Shown: positions 17,135 to 25,297, counted from the first letter of the stretch. The stretch is 64,000 nt of DNA from Paragemmobacter kunshanensis (GCF_011059185.1 NZ_JAALFE010000003.1:186001-250000); one strand, 5' to 3'. The notes: a model not told the origin generated them from the letters alone. Made by a program: numbers and translations.

Positions 17135-18124
17135 TTGAGCCGCTGGATCGCCCTGTCGGACCAGCCCGACCTGCCCGGGGAACCGAGCGCGGGCACGCTG
17201 TCGCGTGGGGTGCTGGTCTGCGAGATCGACCTGCCCTTGGCCGGGGCCGGGGTTCTGCTGGATCTGCGCATGGGCGTGGGCCGGGACGAGGTGGCGCTGT
17301 CGCTGTTTCACGATCTGGGCGCGGGGATCGCGCTGCTGCACCGGCAGGGCGAGCGGATGCTGCGCCATGTGCTGCCGGGGCCCTTGCCGCAGAAGCTGGG
17401 CGTGGCGCGGCTGAGTTTCGGCTGGGATTGCCGGGCGCGGGGCTGGTGGATGGCGCTGGAGCTTGGCGGGCAGCGGCTGATGGCGCGGGGGGATCAGGCG
17501 CTGCCGATGCGGCTGGATCATCTGCGGGCGCTCTGTGCCGGGGGCGAGGGCGTGATGCGGCATCCGGCGGTGCTGTGGTTCGGGGTGATGCCGGGCGAGG
17601 AAATGCCGGGGCCGATGGGCTGGCTGGGCATGGCCACGCCGGTGATGACGCCGCGCGGGCCGGTGGCGGCGGGCCGCCTGCGGCCGGGCGACCGGGTGAT
17701 GACGCGCGACAATGGGGCGGTGGCGCTGGTCGGTGTGACGCGGTTGCAGGTGCCGAGCCGGGGCAGCCTGGCGCCGATCCGGCTGCGGATGCCCTATTTC
17801 GGGCGGTCGATGGACATGCTGGTGTCGCCCGATCAGGCGGTGGTGATTTCCGGGCCGGAGGCGGAATACCTGTTCGGCGAGGAGGACGTGCTGGTGCTGG
17901 CGCGGCATCTGGCCGACGGGCAGATGGCGGTGGCCGACAGCCGGAGGGCGGTGGCGCTGGGCGTGGTGCTGGATCTGGGCGCGGCGGAGCTGGTGGAGGC
18001 GGATGGCTGCCTGCTGGCCCTGGCGGGGCCTGCCGGGGCGGGCTGGGCCATGCGGCTGCTGGATGCCTATGAGGCACTGCCGCTGCGCAATGCGATGCAG
18101 GGGATGCAGCGGCGGGTGGTGTGA
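17135..18124 (+). CDS. Degenerate Hint-domain protein (TTG start)
   Basis: 329 residues if translation begins at TTG 17135, one base after the preceding stop; the next ATG is 134 bases further and would remove a conserved-looking strand region. Residues 1-160 form an unrecognised beta-rich domain. Residues 160-262 align with Hint domains (TPRGPVAAGRLRPGDRVMTRDNG; EYLFGEEDVLVLARHLADG). Trp163 replaces the nucleophilic Cys and Gln234 replaces the active-site His (VSPDQAVV), and the downstream YxH..H motif is lost. It is therefore predicted not to self-process. Coupled to the upstream paralogue; ends flush with the convergent gene. Confidence 0.72.
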   Translation: MSRWIALSDQPDLPGEPSAGTLSRGVLVCEIDLPLAGAGVLLDLRMGVGRDEVALSLFHDLGAGIALLHRQGERMLRHVLPGPLPQKLGVARLSFGWDCRARGWWMALELGGQRLMARGDQALPMRLDHLRALCAGGEGVMRHPAVLWFGVMPGEEMPGPMGWLGMATPVMTPRGPVAAGRLRPGDRVMTRDNGAVALVGVTRLQVPSRGSLAPIRLRMPYFGRSMDMLVSPDQAVVISGPEAEYLFGEEDVLVLARHLADGQMAVADSRRAVALGVVLDLGAAELVEADGCLLALAGPAGAGWAMRLLDAYEALPLRNAMQGMQRRVV

Positions 18125-18469
18125 TCAGTCGAAGAAGGGGGTCATCTGGGCGACGATGACCGAATTCTCTTCCAGCGCGCGCTGCATCAGCTTGCGTTCG
18201 GCGCTGTCGATCTCGTCCCCGGATTTCAGCCTTTCCTCCAGCGTGCCATAGCCCGAGACATCGAGCGGCGCGAGATCGGCCTGTTTCAGGATGGCGACGG
18301 TTTCGCGGACGGCCTCTTCCTCGTCCACGCCCGAGGCATAGCAGATGAGGGCGGCGCCGGTCGCCTTGTCCGGCAGGCCGTCGCCGGGTTTGCGGCCCAC
18401 TTCCACCACCAGCGTATAGACCTGCTGGGGGCGCTTTTCGCGTTTCGGCTTTTCGGCGTCTTCGGTCAT
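18125..18469 (-). CDS. Small acidic cytoplasmic protein, function unknown
   Basis: 114 residues from ATG 18469 (MTEDAEKPKREKRPQQVYTLVVEVG). The stop touches the stop of the degenerate Hint gene. Predicted alpha/beta: strand VYTLVVEVG, then ATGAALICYASGVDEEEAVRETVAIL, GYGTLEERL and a C-terminal SAERKLMQRALEENSVIVAQMTPFF. I have the impression it is conserved among Rhodobacterales, but I do not recognise a named family. Transcribed against the Hint cluster, so not part of its operon. Confidence 0.65.
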   Translation of the reverse strand: MTEDAEKPKREKRPQQVYTLVVEVGRKPGDGLPDKATGAALICYASGVDEEEAVRETVAILKQADLAPLDVSGYGTLEERLKSGDEIDSAERKLMQRALEENSVIVAQMTPFFD

Positions 18470-18534
18470 GGCGGGCCTGCGTTCCTGTGCGGGGGCGGTG
18501 TAGCACTGCGGGCGGGCGGGCGCAAAGCGGAAGC

Positions 18535-18546
18535 TTTTGATCAAAA
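18535..18546. promoter_or_regulatory. TTTTGATCAAAA palindrome upstream of the third Hint gene
   Basis: Perfect 12-bp palindrome followed by TTCTAAATTAAGGTTAAC, an AT-rich island between the divergent 18125-18469 gene and the Hint gene. Possible operator; the regulator is unknown. Confidence 0.35.
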
Positions 18547-18619
18547 TTCTAAATTAAGGTTAACAAGTTCCCTGCGCCGGTCGTTTCCATGACGCGAGAT
18601 AGTGCGTGGAGTTTTGCCC

Positions 18620-20176
18620 GTGGCGGACATGGAACTGGATATCCAATCGGCGGATGCGATGCAGATGGCCGAAACCATCTTCGGCTCTGGCGTGAAGATC
18701 GTGTCGGCCAGCTATACGGGCGATCCGCTGCAGGCGGGCATCTATTCGGGTGCCGACGAGACGATGCCGGGGGTGGCGCCCGCGGATAGCGGGCTGATCC
18801 TGTCGACGGGGCGGGTGGCGGATTTCACCCAGTCGGAGGGGGATGCCAATATCTCGGAAGGCACCTCGACCGTGTTCGGAACGGCAGGGGATGACTGGCT
18901 GAGCAAGATGGTCAATCAGCAGACCTGGGATGCGGCGGTGTTCGAGGCGGCCTTCGTGCCGACGGGGAATGTGCTGACGATGCAGATCGTCTGGTCGTCG
19001 GAGGAATATCTGGAATATGTGAATTCCGGGTTCAATGATGCCTTTGCCGTCTGGGTGAACGGGACGCCGGCCGAACTGGTGCTGGGGTCGGGGAACATCA
19101 CCATCGACGAGATCAACAACAGGGTGAATTCGAACCTGTATATCGACAACCCGGCGGCGTCGAACACCTATAACACCGAGATGGACGGGTTCACCGTGAC
19201 CCTGACGCTGAAGGTGCCGGTGACGCCGGGGGAGGTGAACACCTTCCGCATGGCGATTGCGGATGCGGGCGACGGGGCCTTTGACAGCGCCGTGATGGTG
19301 GCGGCGGATTCGGTGCAGGTGGGGCTGATCGCCGAGGATGACGATCTGGTCATCCGCAAGGGGGATGCGGACAGGCTGGACGTGCTGGGCAATGACAAGT
19401 CGAGCATGGGGCTGGCGATGAAGGTGACCAAGATCAACGGGGTGGATGTCCAGCCCGGCGATACGGTCGTGCTGCCCTCGGGCGAGAAGATCCTGCTGGC
19501 GGATAACGGCGTTCTGGTGGTGCAGTCGATCGATCAGCTGGGCGAGACGGTGCTGACCTATGAGGTCACGGACGAGGCGGGCAATACCGATGTGGCCTTC
19601 GTCAAGCTGTCGATGATCGCCTGTTTCACGGAAGGGACCGAGATCGACGTGCCGGGCGGGCGGGTGGCGGTGGAACGGCTGCTGCCCGGCGACCGGGTGG
19701 AGACGCGGGACCACGGGGCGCAGGTGCTGCGCTGGGTGGGGCGGGTGACGCGGGCCGCGGTGGGGGCGGATGCGCCGGTGGAGATCGCGGCGGGCACGCT
19801 GGGCGCGCATGAGACGCTGCGGCTGTCGGGGAACCATCGGGTGCTGCTGACGGGGGCGCGGGCGGAATTGCTGTTCGGCGAGGCGGAGGTGCTGGTGAAG
19901 GCCAAGCATCTGGTGGACGGGCGCGCGGTGCGGGTGGTGGAGGGGGGCGAGGTGACCTATCTTCACCTGCTGTTCGACCGGCATGAGGTGGTGGTGGCGA
20001 ACGGGCTGCCCTGTGAGAGCTATTTCCCGGGCGATCAGGCGATGGCCGCCTTTGACGGCGAGGCGCAGGAGGAGTTGCTGCGGCTGTTCCCGATGCTGCG
20101 GGCGGGGGGCGATGCCTTTGGCCCGCTGGCGCGGGCCGAGGTGAAGGGGCGCGAGGCGCGGCTTCTGGGGCGTTGA
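18620..20176 (+). CDS. Choice-of-anchor-L / Hint domain protein, large paralogue 2
   Basis: 518 residues from GTG 18620, which has GGAG eight bases upstream and matches the N terminus of paralogue 1; an upstream in-frame GTG at 18602 has no ribosome site. Same layout as the gene at 15550: choice-of-anchor-L (about 12-235, SSEEYLEYVNSGFNDAFAVWVNG), a linker/VCBS-like domain (VLGNDKSS..VTYEVTD-type), then Hint from C335 (IACFTEGTEIDVPGG) with LLPGDRVETRD, NHRVLL and YLHLLFDRHEVV. All catalytic residues are kept. Probably exported and self-processing at the surface (inference); no signal peptide is seen. Confidence 0.8.
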   Translation: MADMELDIQSADAMQMAETIFGSGVKIVSASYTGDPLQAGIYSGADETMPGVAPADSGLILSTGRVADFTQSEGDANISEGTSTVFGTAGDDWLSKMVNQQTWDAAVFEAAFVPTGNVLTMQIVWSSEEYLEYVNSGFNDAFAVWVNGTPAELVLGSGNITIDEINNRVNSNLYIDNPAASNTYNTEMDGFTVTLTLKVPVTPGEVNTFRMAIADAGDGAFDSAVMVAADSVQVGLIAEDDDLVIRKGDADRLDVLGNDKSSMGLAMKVTKINGVDVQPGDTVVLPSGEKILLADNGVLVVQSIDQLGETVLTYEVTDEAGNTDVAFVKLSMIACFTEGTEIDVPGGRVAVERLLPGDRVETRDHGAQVLRWVGRVTRAAVGADAPVEIAAGTLGAHETLRLSGNHRVLLTGARAELLFGEAEVLVKAKHLVDGRAVRVVEGGEVTYLHLLFDRHEVVVANGLPCESYFPGDQAMAAFDGEAQEELLRLFPMLRAGGDAFGPLARAEVKGREARLLGR

Positions 20177-20191
20177 CCGGGCGCGGCGCGT

Positions 20192-20282
20192 GGCGGGGAG
20201 ACCCCCGCCCTACGGCGTTGTGCGGGGTGGTCAGGTCATGGCCGGAGCGGGAGCGCGTGGCGGGGAGACCCCCGCCCTACGG
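20192..20282. repeat. Two copies of the CCCGCCCTACG short palindromic element
   Basis: 20192-20215 and 20259-20282 share GGCGGGGAGACCCCCGCCC followed by TACGG, each with a GCGTG immediately upstream. The body is an imperfect palindrome (GGCGGGG..CCCCGCC). Five further copies lie at 51282-51471. Confidence 0.75.
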
Positions 20283-20431
20283 GTGATCCCTGCGGCGACC
20301 CTGCCCCGGGCCTGACCCGGGGCCTCCGGGAGGCGGGGGAGGCCCCGGATCAGGTCCGGGGCGGGGTTGGCGGGGTGCGGGTGGCGGGGTGAACCCCGAC
20401 CGGCGTTGCGCGGGTGGCAGGCGTGGGAATT

Positions 20432-20454
20432 GGGTATTTGGGCCAAGATGAAGG
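20432..20454 (-). repeat. CATCTTGG..AAATACCC dispersed element, copy 3
   Basis: On the minus strand: CCTTCATCTTGG-CC-CAAATACCC. It directly follows the dapD terminator stem, so its TTCATCTT part supplies the terminator tail. Confidence 0.6.
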
Positions 20455-20476
20455 GGCGGAGGTGGTGCTCCGCCCC
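20451..20476 (-). terminator. Terminator of dapD
   Basis: 9-bp stem GGGGCGGAG (20453-20461) / CTCCGCCCC (20468-20476), about 20 bases past the dapD stop. On the minus strand it is followed by TTCATCTTGG. Confidence 0.65.
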
Positions 20477-20496
20477 TGTCGATGCGGGTCTTTCGA

Positions 20497-21324
20497 TCAG
20501 TCGCGCAGGAGTTCGTTGATCGAGGTTTTCGAGCGGGTCTGGGCGTCGACCTTCTTCACGATCACGGCGCAATAGAGGTTGATGCCGCCCTTGGAGGGCA
20601 TGGAGCCTGCGACGACCACCGACCCGGCGGGAACTTCGCCATACATGACTTCGCCGGTCTCGCGGTCGACGATCTTGGTCGATTTGCCGATGAAGACGCC
20701 CATGCCGAGGACGGAGCCTTCGCGGATGATGCAGCCTTCGACGACTTCCGACCGGGCGCCGATGAAGCAGTTGTCCTCGATGATCGTGGGGCCGGCCTGC
20801 ATGGGTTCCAGCACGCCGCCGATGCCGACGCCACCCGAGAGGTGGACGTTCTTGCCGATCTGCGCGCAGGAGCCGACGGTGGCCCAGCCGTCGACCATGG
20901 AGCCTTCATCGACATAGGCGCCGATGTTGACGAAGGAGGGCATCAGCACCACGCCCTTGGCGATATGGGCCGAGCGGCGGACGATGGAGCCGGGGACGGC
21001 GCGGAAAGCCGCCTTGCGCCAGTCGTCGGCGGTCCAGCCCTGCCATTTGGAGGGCACCTTGTCCCACCAGTTCGCGCCGCCGTTGGAGCCGGAGATTTCG
21101 TACATGTCGGTCAGGCGGAAGGACAGCAGCACCGCCTTCTTGGCCCATTGGTTGACGTGCCAGTTGCCATCGGCCTGGCGTTCGGCCACGCGGAGGGTGC
21201 CGCTGTCCAGCGCGGTGAGCGTCGCCTCGATCGCGTCGCGGGCTTCGCCCTTGGTGGCGGGGGTGATGGTGTCGCGGGCCTCCCACGCGGTTTCGATGGC
21301 GGCTTCGAGCGCGGCATAGGTCAT
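20497..21324 (-). CDS. dapD: 2,3,4,5-tetrahydropyridine-2,6-dicarboxylate N-succinyltransferase
   Basis: 275 residues from ATG 21324, which has a GGGGGAA ribosome site; an in-frame extension to 21387 lacks family similarity. It succinylates tetrahydrodipicolinate in lysine/meso-DAP synthesis. N-terminal helical domain (1-100), then a left-handed beta-helix of hexapeptide repeats ([20 protein letters not shown] and onward; [29 protein letters not shown]), and a C-terminal strand/tail. Works with dapA (43925) and dapE (14180) of this window, but each has its own transcription unit. Confidence 0.95.
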   Translation of the reverse strand: MTYAALEAAIETAWEARDTITPATKGEARDAIEATLTALDSGTLRVAERQADGNWHVNQWAKKAVLLSFRLTDMYEISGSNGGANWWDKVPSKWQGWTADDWRKAAFRAVPGSIVRRSAHIAKGVVLMPSFVNIGAYVDEGSMVDGWATVGSCAQIGKNVHLSGGVGIGGVLEPMQAGPTIIEDNCFIGARSEVVEGCIIREGSVLGMGVFIGKSTKIVDRETGEVMYGEVPAGSVVVAGSMPSKGGINLYCAVIVKKVDAQTRSKTSINELLRD

Positions 21325-21404
21325 GGCATTCCCCCCTTTTGATTGGTCCGGTCCGGTGCGACCGTATAGAGAGGGGGAAAGACCCATGCAACAAGAGGAA
21401 CGGC

Positions 21405-22214
21405 ATGACCCCGAAGGAGGATGGACGCGCGCACCCTTTCCGCGACAGCACCGAGGATGCGGCGGCGGCGGAGCGGTTGCCGGATACGGCGCAGACGCGG
21501 GCGCCGGCCTATCGGCTGGCCTTTACCGATACCGATTTCCTGATGCGCGAGGAGTTGCGGCCGGTGCGGTTGCAGCTGGAATTGCTTAAGCCGCAGATGG
21601 TGCTGGATGAGCGGGGGATCCGGTCCACGGTGGTGGTGATGGGGTCGGCGCGGGTGCGGGCGGATGGCACGGGGCCTGCGGGGGCCTTGGCCGGGTGGTA
21701 TGAGGAAGCGCGGAAGCTGGCGCATCTGGTGACGGTGGAAAGCCTGAAGAGCTATGGGCGGGAGCTGGTGGTCGTCACGGGCGGCGGGCCGGGGATCATG
21801 GAGGCCGGGAACCTTGGCGCGGCGGAGGCGGGGGGGCAGTCGATCGGGTTGAACATCGTGCTGCCGCATGAGCAGGCGCCGAATGCCCATGTGACGCCGG
21901 ACCTGTGTTTCAACTTCCACTATTTCGCGATCCGCAAGATGCATTTCCTGATGCGGGCGCGGGCGGTCTGCATCTTTCCCGGCGGGTTCGGGACGCTGGA
22001 CGAGATGTTCGAGGCGCTGACGCTGATCCAGACGGGGCGGATGAAGCGGGTGCCGTTCCTGCTGTTCGGGCGGGCCTTCTGGGAGAAGATCGTGGATTGG
22101 CAGGCGCTGGCGGATGAGGGGGTGATCAACGCAGGCGATCTGGAGCTGTTCCGGTTCGTGGAGACGGCGGAAGAGGCGCTGGAGGCGATATTGGGGGTGT
22201 CGGGTGATGAGTGA
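21405..22214 (+). CDS. LOG-family protein (cytokinin riboside 5'-monophosphate phosphoribohydrolase-like)
   Basis: 269 residues from ATG 21405 (AGAGGAA site upstream). The LOG motif pair is present: [14 protein letters not shown] (about 128-141) and [14 protein letters not shown] (about 190-203), which bind the nucleotide and hydrolyse its N-glycosidic bond. An N-terminal arm of about 60 residues makes this the longer TIGR00730 subgroup, often misnamed lysine decarboxylase. The stop overlaps the start of a CcdA-like remnant by eight bases. Confidence 0.85.
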   Translation: MTPKEDGRAHPFRDSTEDAAAAERLPDTAQTRAPAYRLAFTDTDFLMREELRPVRLQLELLKPQMVLDERGIRSTVVVMGSARVRADGTGPAGALAGWYEEARKLAHLVTVESLKSYGRELVVVTGGGPGIMEAGNLGAAEAGGQSIGLNIVLPHEQAPNAHVTPDLCFNFHYFAIRKMHFLMRARAVCIFPGGFGTLDEMFEALTLIQTGRMKRVPFLLFGRAFWEKIVDWQALADEGVINAGDLELFRFVETAEEALEAILGVSGDE

Positions 22215-22383
22215 AGGGGAGCGCGGGATGGAACGTTCTGGGGTGGTGGTGCCGCTGGTCGAGGATCGGGCGAAGGCGGAGCGCAACCTGCTGTGGCGCG
22301 AGGAGAACCGCGCGGCGTTGGAGGCATATGCCGTGGAAGTGGCGCGCGAGGGGTTGGCGCTGGCGGCGTATCGGACGTTCTGA
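22207..22383 (+). CDS. CcdA antitoxin-like fragment, 58 residues
   Basis: Too short to be obvious, but the C-terminal 38 residues (AERNLLWREENRAALEAYAVEV, then AREGLALAAYRTF) match the toxin-binding tail of CcdA antitoxins (W-x-EN-x-x-A-x-x-A-Y..EGL-L..YR-F). The N-terminal ribbon-helix-helix DNA-binding half, usually about 35 residues, is missing or unrecognisable, and no ccdB follows. It overlaps the LOG gene end by eight bases; dnaE2 comes 91 bases later. I read it as an orphan or decayed antitoxin. Confidence 0.5.
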   Translation: MSEGERGMERSGVVVPLVEDRAKAERNLLWREENRAALEAYAVEVAREGLALAAYRTF

Positions 22384-22427
22384 AAGGGGTGCTTGAGGGT
22401 GGGCGGGGACTCGTCTTTGTGCCGGAT

Positions 22428-22442
22428 GTTCCTATAATGTTC
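22428..22442 (+). promoter_or_regulatory. LexA/SOS box of dnaE2, with -10 inside
   Basis: GTTC-CTATAAT-GTTC fits exactly the alphaproteobacterial LexA site GTTC-N7-GTTC. The spacer holds a perfect TATAAT -10 hexamer (22433-22438), so LexA binding would sit on the promoter itself. The dnaE2 ATG is 32 bases downstream. Confidence 0.8.
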
Positions 22443-22474
22443 TTTTCGGAACATCTGCGAATCCCCTTCTGCCC

Positions 22475-25297
22475 ATGGCTTTCGTCGAACTCTCTGCCCT
22501 TTCCAATTTCACCTTCCTGCTCGGGGCGTCGCATCCCGAGGAGGTGATGGCGCGTGCGGCCGAGATGGGGATGGCGGGCGTGGCGGTGGCGGATGTGAAT
22601 TCCGTGGCGGGCATCGTGCGGGCGCATGCGCGGGCGCGGGAACTGGCGCGGCTGGCGGCGGAGGAGGGGCGGGATTGGCCGGGGACGCGGTTGATCCCTG
22701 CCGCAAGGATCGTGCTGCGGGACGGGTTTTCGGTCACATGCCTGCCGGAGGATCGGGCGGGGTGGGGGCGGCTGTGCCGTCTGATTTCCCTCGGGCGATT
22801 GCGGGTGGAGAAGGGGGAGTGTGACCTTTCGCTGGACGATCTGCTGGAGTGGGGGGCGGGGATGGTGCTGCTGATCCATCCGCCCGCGCGGGGGCAGATG
22901 GAGGCGTGGCGGGGCGTGGTGGCGCGGCTGGTGGCGCGCTTTGCGGGGGCGTGTTTCCTGCTGATGGCGCCGCGTTATGACGGGCAGGACCGGGCGCGGT
23001 TCGCGCGGCTTTCGCGGGTGGCGGAGGGGGTGGGGGTGTTGCCTGTCGCCTCGGCCTTGCCCCTGATGCATCACGGGTCGCGGCGGCGGATGGCGGATGT
23101 GCTGACGGCGATCCGTCTTGGGGTGCGGGTGGATGCGCTGGGCCGCCGCGCGCTGCCCCATGCCGAGCAGCGGCTGCGGTCGGAGGCCGAGATGCTGCGT
23201 CTGTTCGCGGGCCACGAGGCGGCGGTGCATCGGGCGGGGGAGGTGGCGGGGCGGTTGGCCTTTTCGCTGGACGAGTTGCGCTATGAATACCCGTCCGAGG
23301 TGACGGGGGGCGAGACGGCGGCGGAGCGCTTGGCGCGGCTGGCCTGGGCGGGGTTGGACTGGCGCTATCCCGATGGCGCGCCGGATCGGGTGCGGGCGCA
23401 GATGGCGCATGAGTTGGCGCTGATCGGGAAGCTGAGATACGAGCCCTATTTCCTGACGGTGCATGACATCGTCGATTTCGCGCGGGGTCGGGGGATACTC
23501 TGCCAAGGGCGGGGGTCGGCGGCGAATTCGGTGGTCTGTTATGCGCTGGGCGTGACGAGCGTCAGCCCCGAGATCGGGACGATGGTGTTCGAGCGCTTCG
23601 TTTCCGAGGCGCGGAATGAACCCCCCGATATCGACGTGGATTTCGAACATGAGCGGCGCGAGGAGGTGATCCAGCACATCTATGCGCGCTATGGGCGGCA
23701 CCGCGCGGGGCTGTGCGCCACGGTGATCCATTATCGCGGCAAGCGCGCGGTGCGCGAGGTGGGGCGGGCGATGGGTCTGACCGAGGACACGCTTGCCGCC
23801 ATGTCGAGCCAGATCTGGGGCTGGGGGGGACCCGGCCAGATAACGGAGGTGCGGTTGCGCGAGATCGGGCTGGACCCGACGGATCGGCGGCTGGCGCTGA
23901 CGCTGCAACTGATCGACGAGATACAGGGGTTTCCGCGCCATCTGAGCCAGCATGTCGGCGGGTTCATCATCACCGAGGGGCGGCTGGATGAACTGGTTCC
24001 GGTGGAGAATGCGACGATGGAGGACCGGACCGTCATCTGCTGGGACAAGGACGATATCGACACGCTGGGGATATTGAAGGTGGATGTGCTGGCGCTGGGG
24101 ATGCTGACCTGCATCCGCAAGGCGTTCGACCTGATGGAGCGGCATCATCAGGTGCGGCATTCGCTGGCGAGTTTGCCTGCAGAGGATGCGGCGACCTATG
24201 ACATGCTGTGCCGGGCGGACAGTCTGGGCGTGTTTCAGGTGGAAAGCCGGGCGCAGATGAATTTCCTGCCGCGGATGCGGCCGAAGACGTTCTACGATCT
24301 GGTCATTCAGGTGGCGATCATCCGGCCGGGGCCGATACAGGGGGATATGGTGCATCCCTTCCTGCGGCGGCGGAACGGGCAGGAGGTGGTGACCTTTCCG
24401 TCCGACGAGTTGGGGCGGGTCTTGGGCAAGACGCTGGGCGTGCCGCTGTTTCAGGAACAGGCGATGCAGATTGCGATCATCGGGGCGGGGTTTTCGCCGA
24501 CGGAAGCCGACCGGCTGCGCCGGTCGCTGGCGACGTTCAAGAAGCATGGGAATGTGAGCGAGTTCCGCGACCGGTTCATGGAGGGGATGCGTCGGAACGG
24601 CTATGAGGAGGACTTCGCCGCGCGCTGTTTCGCGCAGATCGAGGGGTTCGGGAGTTACGGCTTCCCCGAAAGCCACGCGGCGTCCTTTGCGCTGCTGGTC
24701 TATGCCAGCGCGTGGCTGAAGCGGCATCATCCGGGAATATTTGCCTGCGCGCTGCTGAACAGTCAGCCGATGGGGTTCTATGCCCCTGCGCAGATCGTGC
24801 GTGATGCGCGGGAGCATGGGGTGGTGGTGCGCCCGCCCTGCATCAATGCGAGCCATTGGGACAATGTGATGGAGCCGGACGGGCGGGGCGGGTTGGCGCT
24901 GCGGCTGGGGTTCCGGCAGGTGAAGGGGATGGTGGAGGAAGAGGCGCAGTGGATCGTGGCGGCGCGGGGCAACGGTTACGCGGCGGTGGAGGATGTGTGG
25001 CGGCGGGCAGGCTTGGGCGCGCGGATGCTGGCGCGGCTGGCGGAGGCGGATTGCTTTGCGGCGCTGGGCGTGACGCGGCGCGAGGCGCTGTGGGCGGCGA
25101 AGGCCTTGGTGGAGGGGTCACCGCTGCCCTTGTTCGCGGGGGATATCGACGGGGAGGGGATCGTGGAACCGGGCGTTGCCTTGCGCGAGATGACGATGGG
25201 GGAGCAGGTGGTGGAGGATTACGTGTCTCTGCGGCTGACGCTGCGGGCGCATCCGATGGCGCTGCTTCGGCCATGGCTGACGCCGGAAGCGGCTTGA
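22475..25297 (+). CDS. dnaE2: Error-prone DNA polymerase DnaE2, C-terminally short
   Basis: 940 residues; typical DnaE2 is about 1,050-1,100. SOS-induced C-family polymerase for translesion synthesis, usually acting with ImuA and ImuB. PHP domain at the N terminus (FVELSALSNFTFLLGASHPEE); palm with the catalytic PDIDVDFEHERREE (about 387-400); GRGSAANSVVCYALG; fingers; tandem HhH region around SYGFPESHAASFALL. Sequence ends at LRLTLRAHPMALLRPWLTPEAA, exactly where the OB-fold domain normally begins, and the ridA-like gene starts 51 bases later. No imuA or imuB is adjacent. No ribosome site is visible, suggesting a short leader. Confidence 0.9.
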   Translation: MAFVELSALSNFTFLLGASHPEEVMARAAEMGMAGVAVADVNSVAGIVRAHARARELARLAAEEGRDWPGTRLIPAARIVLRDGFSVTCLPEDRAGWGRLCRLISLGRLRVEKGECDLSLDDLLEWGAGMVLLIHPPARGQMEAWRGVVARLVARFAGACFLLMAPRYDGQDRARFARLSRVAEGVGVLPVASALPLMHHGSRRRMADVLTAIRLGVRVDALGRRALPHAEQRLRSEAEMLRLFAGHEAAVHRAGEVAGRLAFSLDELRYEYPSEVTGGETAAERLARLAWAGLDWRYPDGAPDRVRAQMAHELALIGKLRYEPYFLTVHDIVDFARGRGILCQGRGSAANSVVCYALGVTSVSPEIGTMVFERFVSEARNEPPDIDVDFEHERREEVIQHIYARYGRHRAGLCATVIHYRGKRAVREVGRAMGLTEDTLAAMSSQIWGWGGPGQITEVRLREIGLDPTDRRLALTLQLIDEIQGFPRHLSQHVGGFIITEGRLDELVPVENATMEDRTVICWDKDDIDTLGILKVDVLALGMLTCIRKAFDLMERHHQVRHSLASLPAEDAATYDMLCRADSLGVFQVESRAQMNFLPRMRPKTFYDLVIQVAIIRPGPIQGDMVHPFLRRRNGQEVVTFPSDELGRVLGKTLGVPLFQEQAMQIAIIGAGFSPTEADRLRRSLATFKKHGNVSEFRDRFMEGMRRNGYEEDFAARCFAQIEGFGSYGFPESHAASFALLVYASAWLKRHHPGIFACALLNSQPMGFYAPAQIVRDAREHGVVVRPPCINASHWDNVMEPDGRGGLALRLGFRQVKGMVEEEAQWIVAARGNGYAAVEDVWRRAGLGARMLARLAEADCFAALGVTRREALWAAKALVEGSPLPLFAGDIDGEGIVEPGVALREMTMGEQVVEDYVSLRLTLRAHPMALLRPWLTPEAA

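Larger units (their letters stand above)
20177..20496. other. 320-bp intergenic region with repeats, no gene
   Basis: Holds two direct copies of the GGGGAGACCCCCGCCCTACG element, a CCCGGGCCTGACCCGGGGCC-type GC hairpin (about 20305-20330), one CATCTTGG..AAATACCC element on the minus strand, and the dapD terminator. No ORF with a plausible start was found. Confidence 0.6.

Noticed and set aside
21405-22214. Lysine decarboxylase
   Set aside because: The PGGxGTxxE and GGGxGxM motifs belong to LOG phosphoribohydrolases; the older lysine decarboxylase name is a known misannotation.
21920-24856. 978-codon minus-strand ORF opposite dnaE2
   Set aside because: His/Arg/Pro-rich shadow frame; the opposite strand holds a complete polymerase core.
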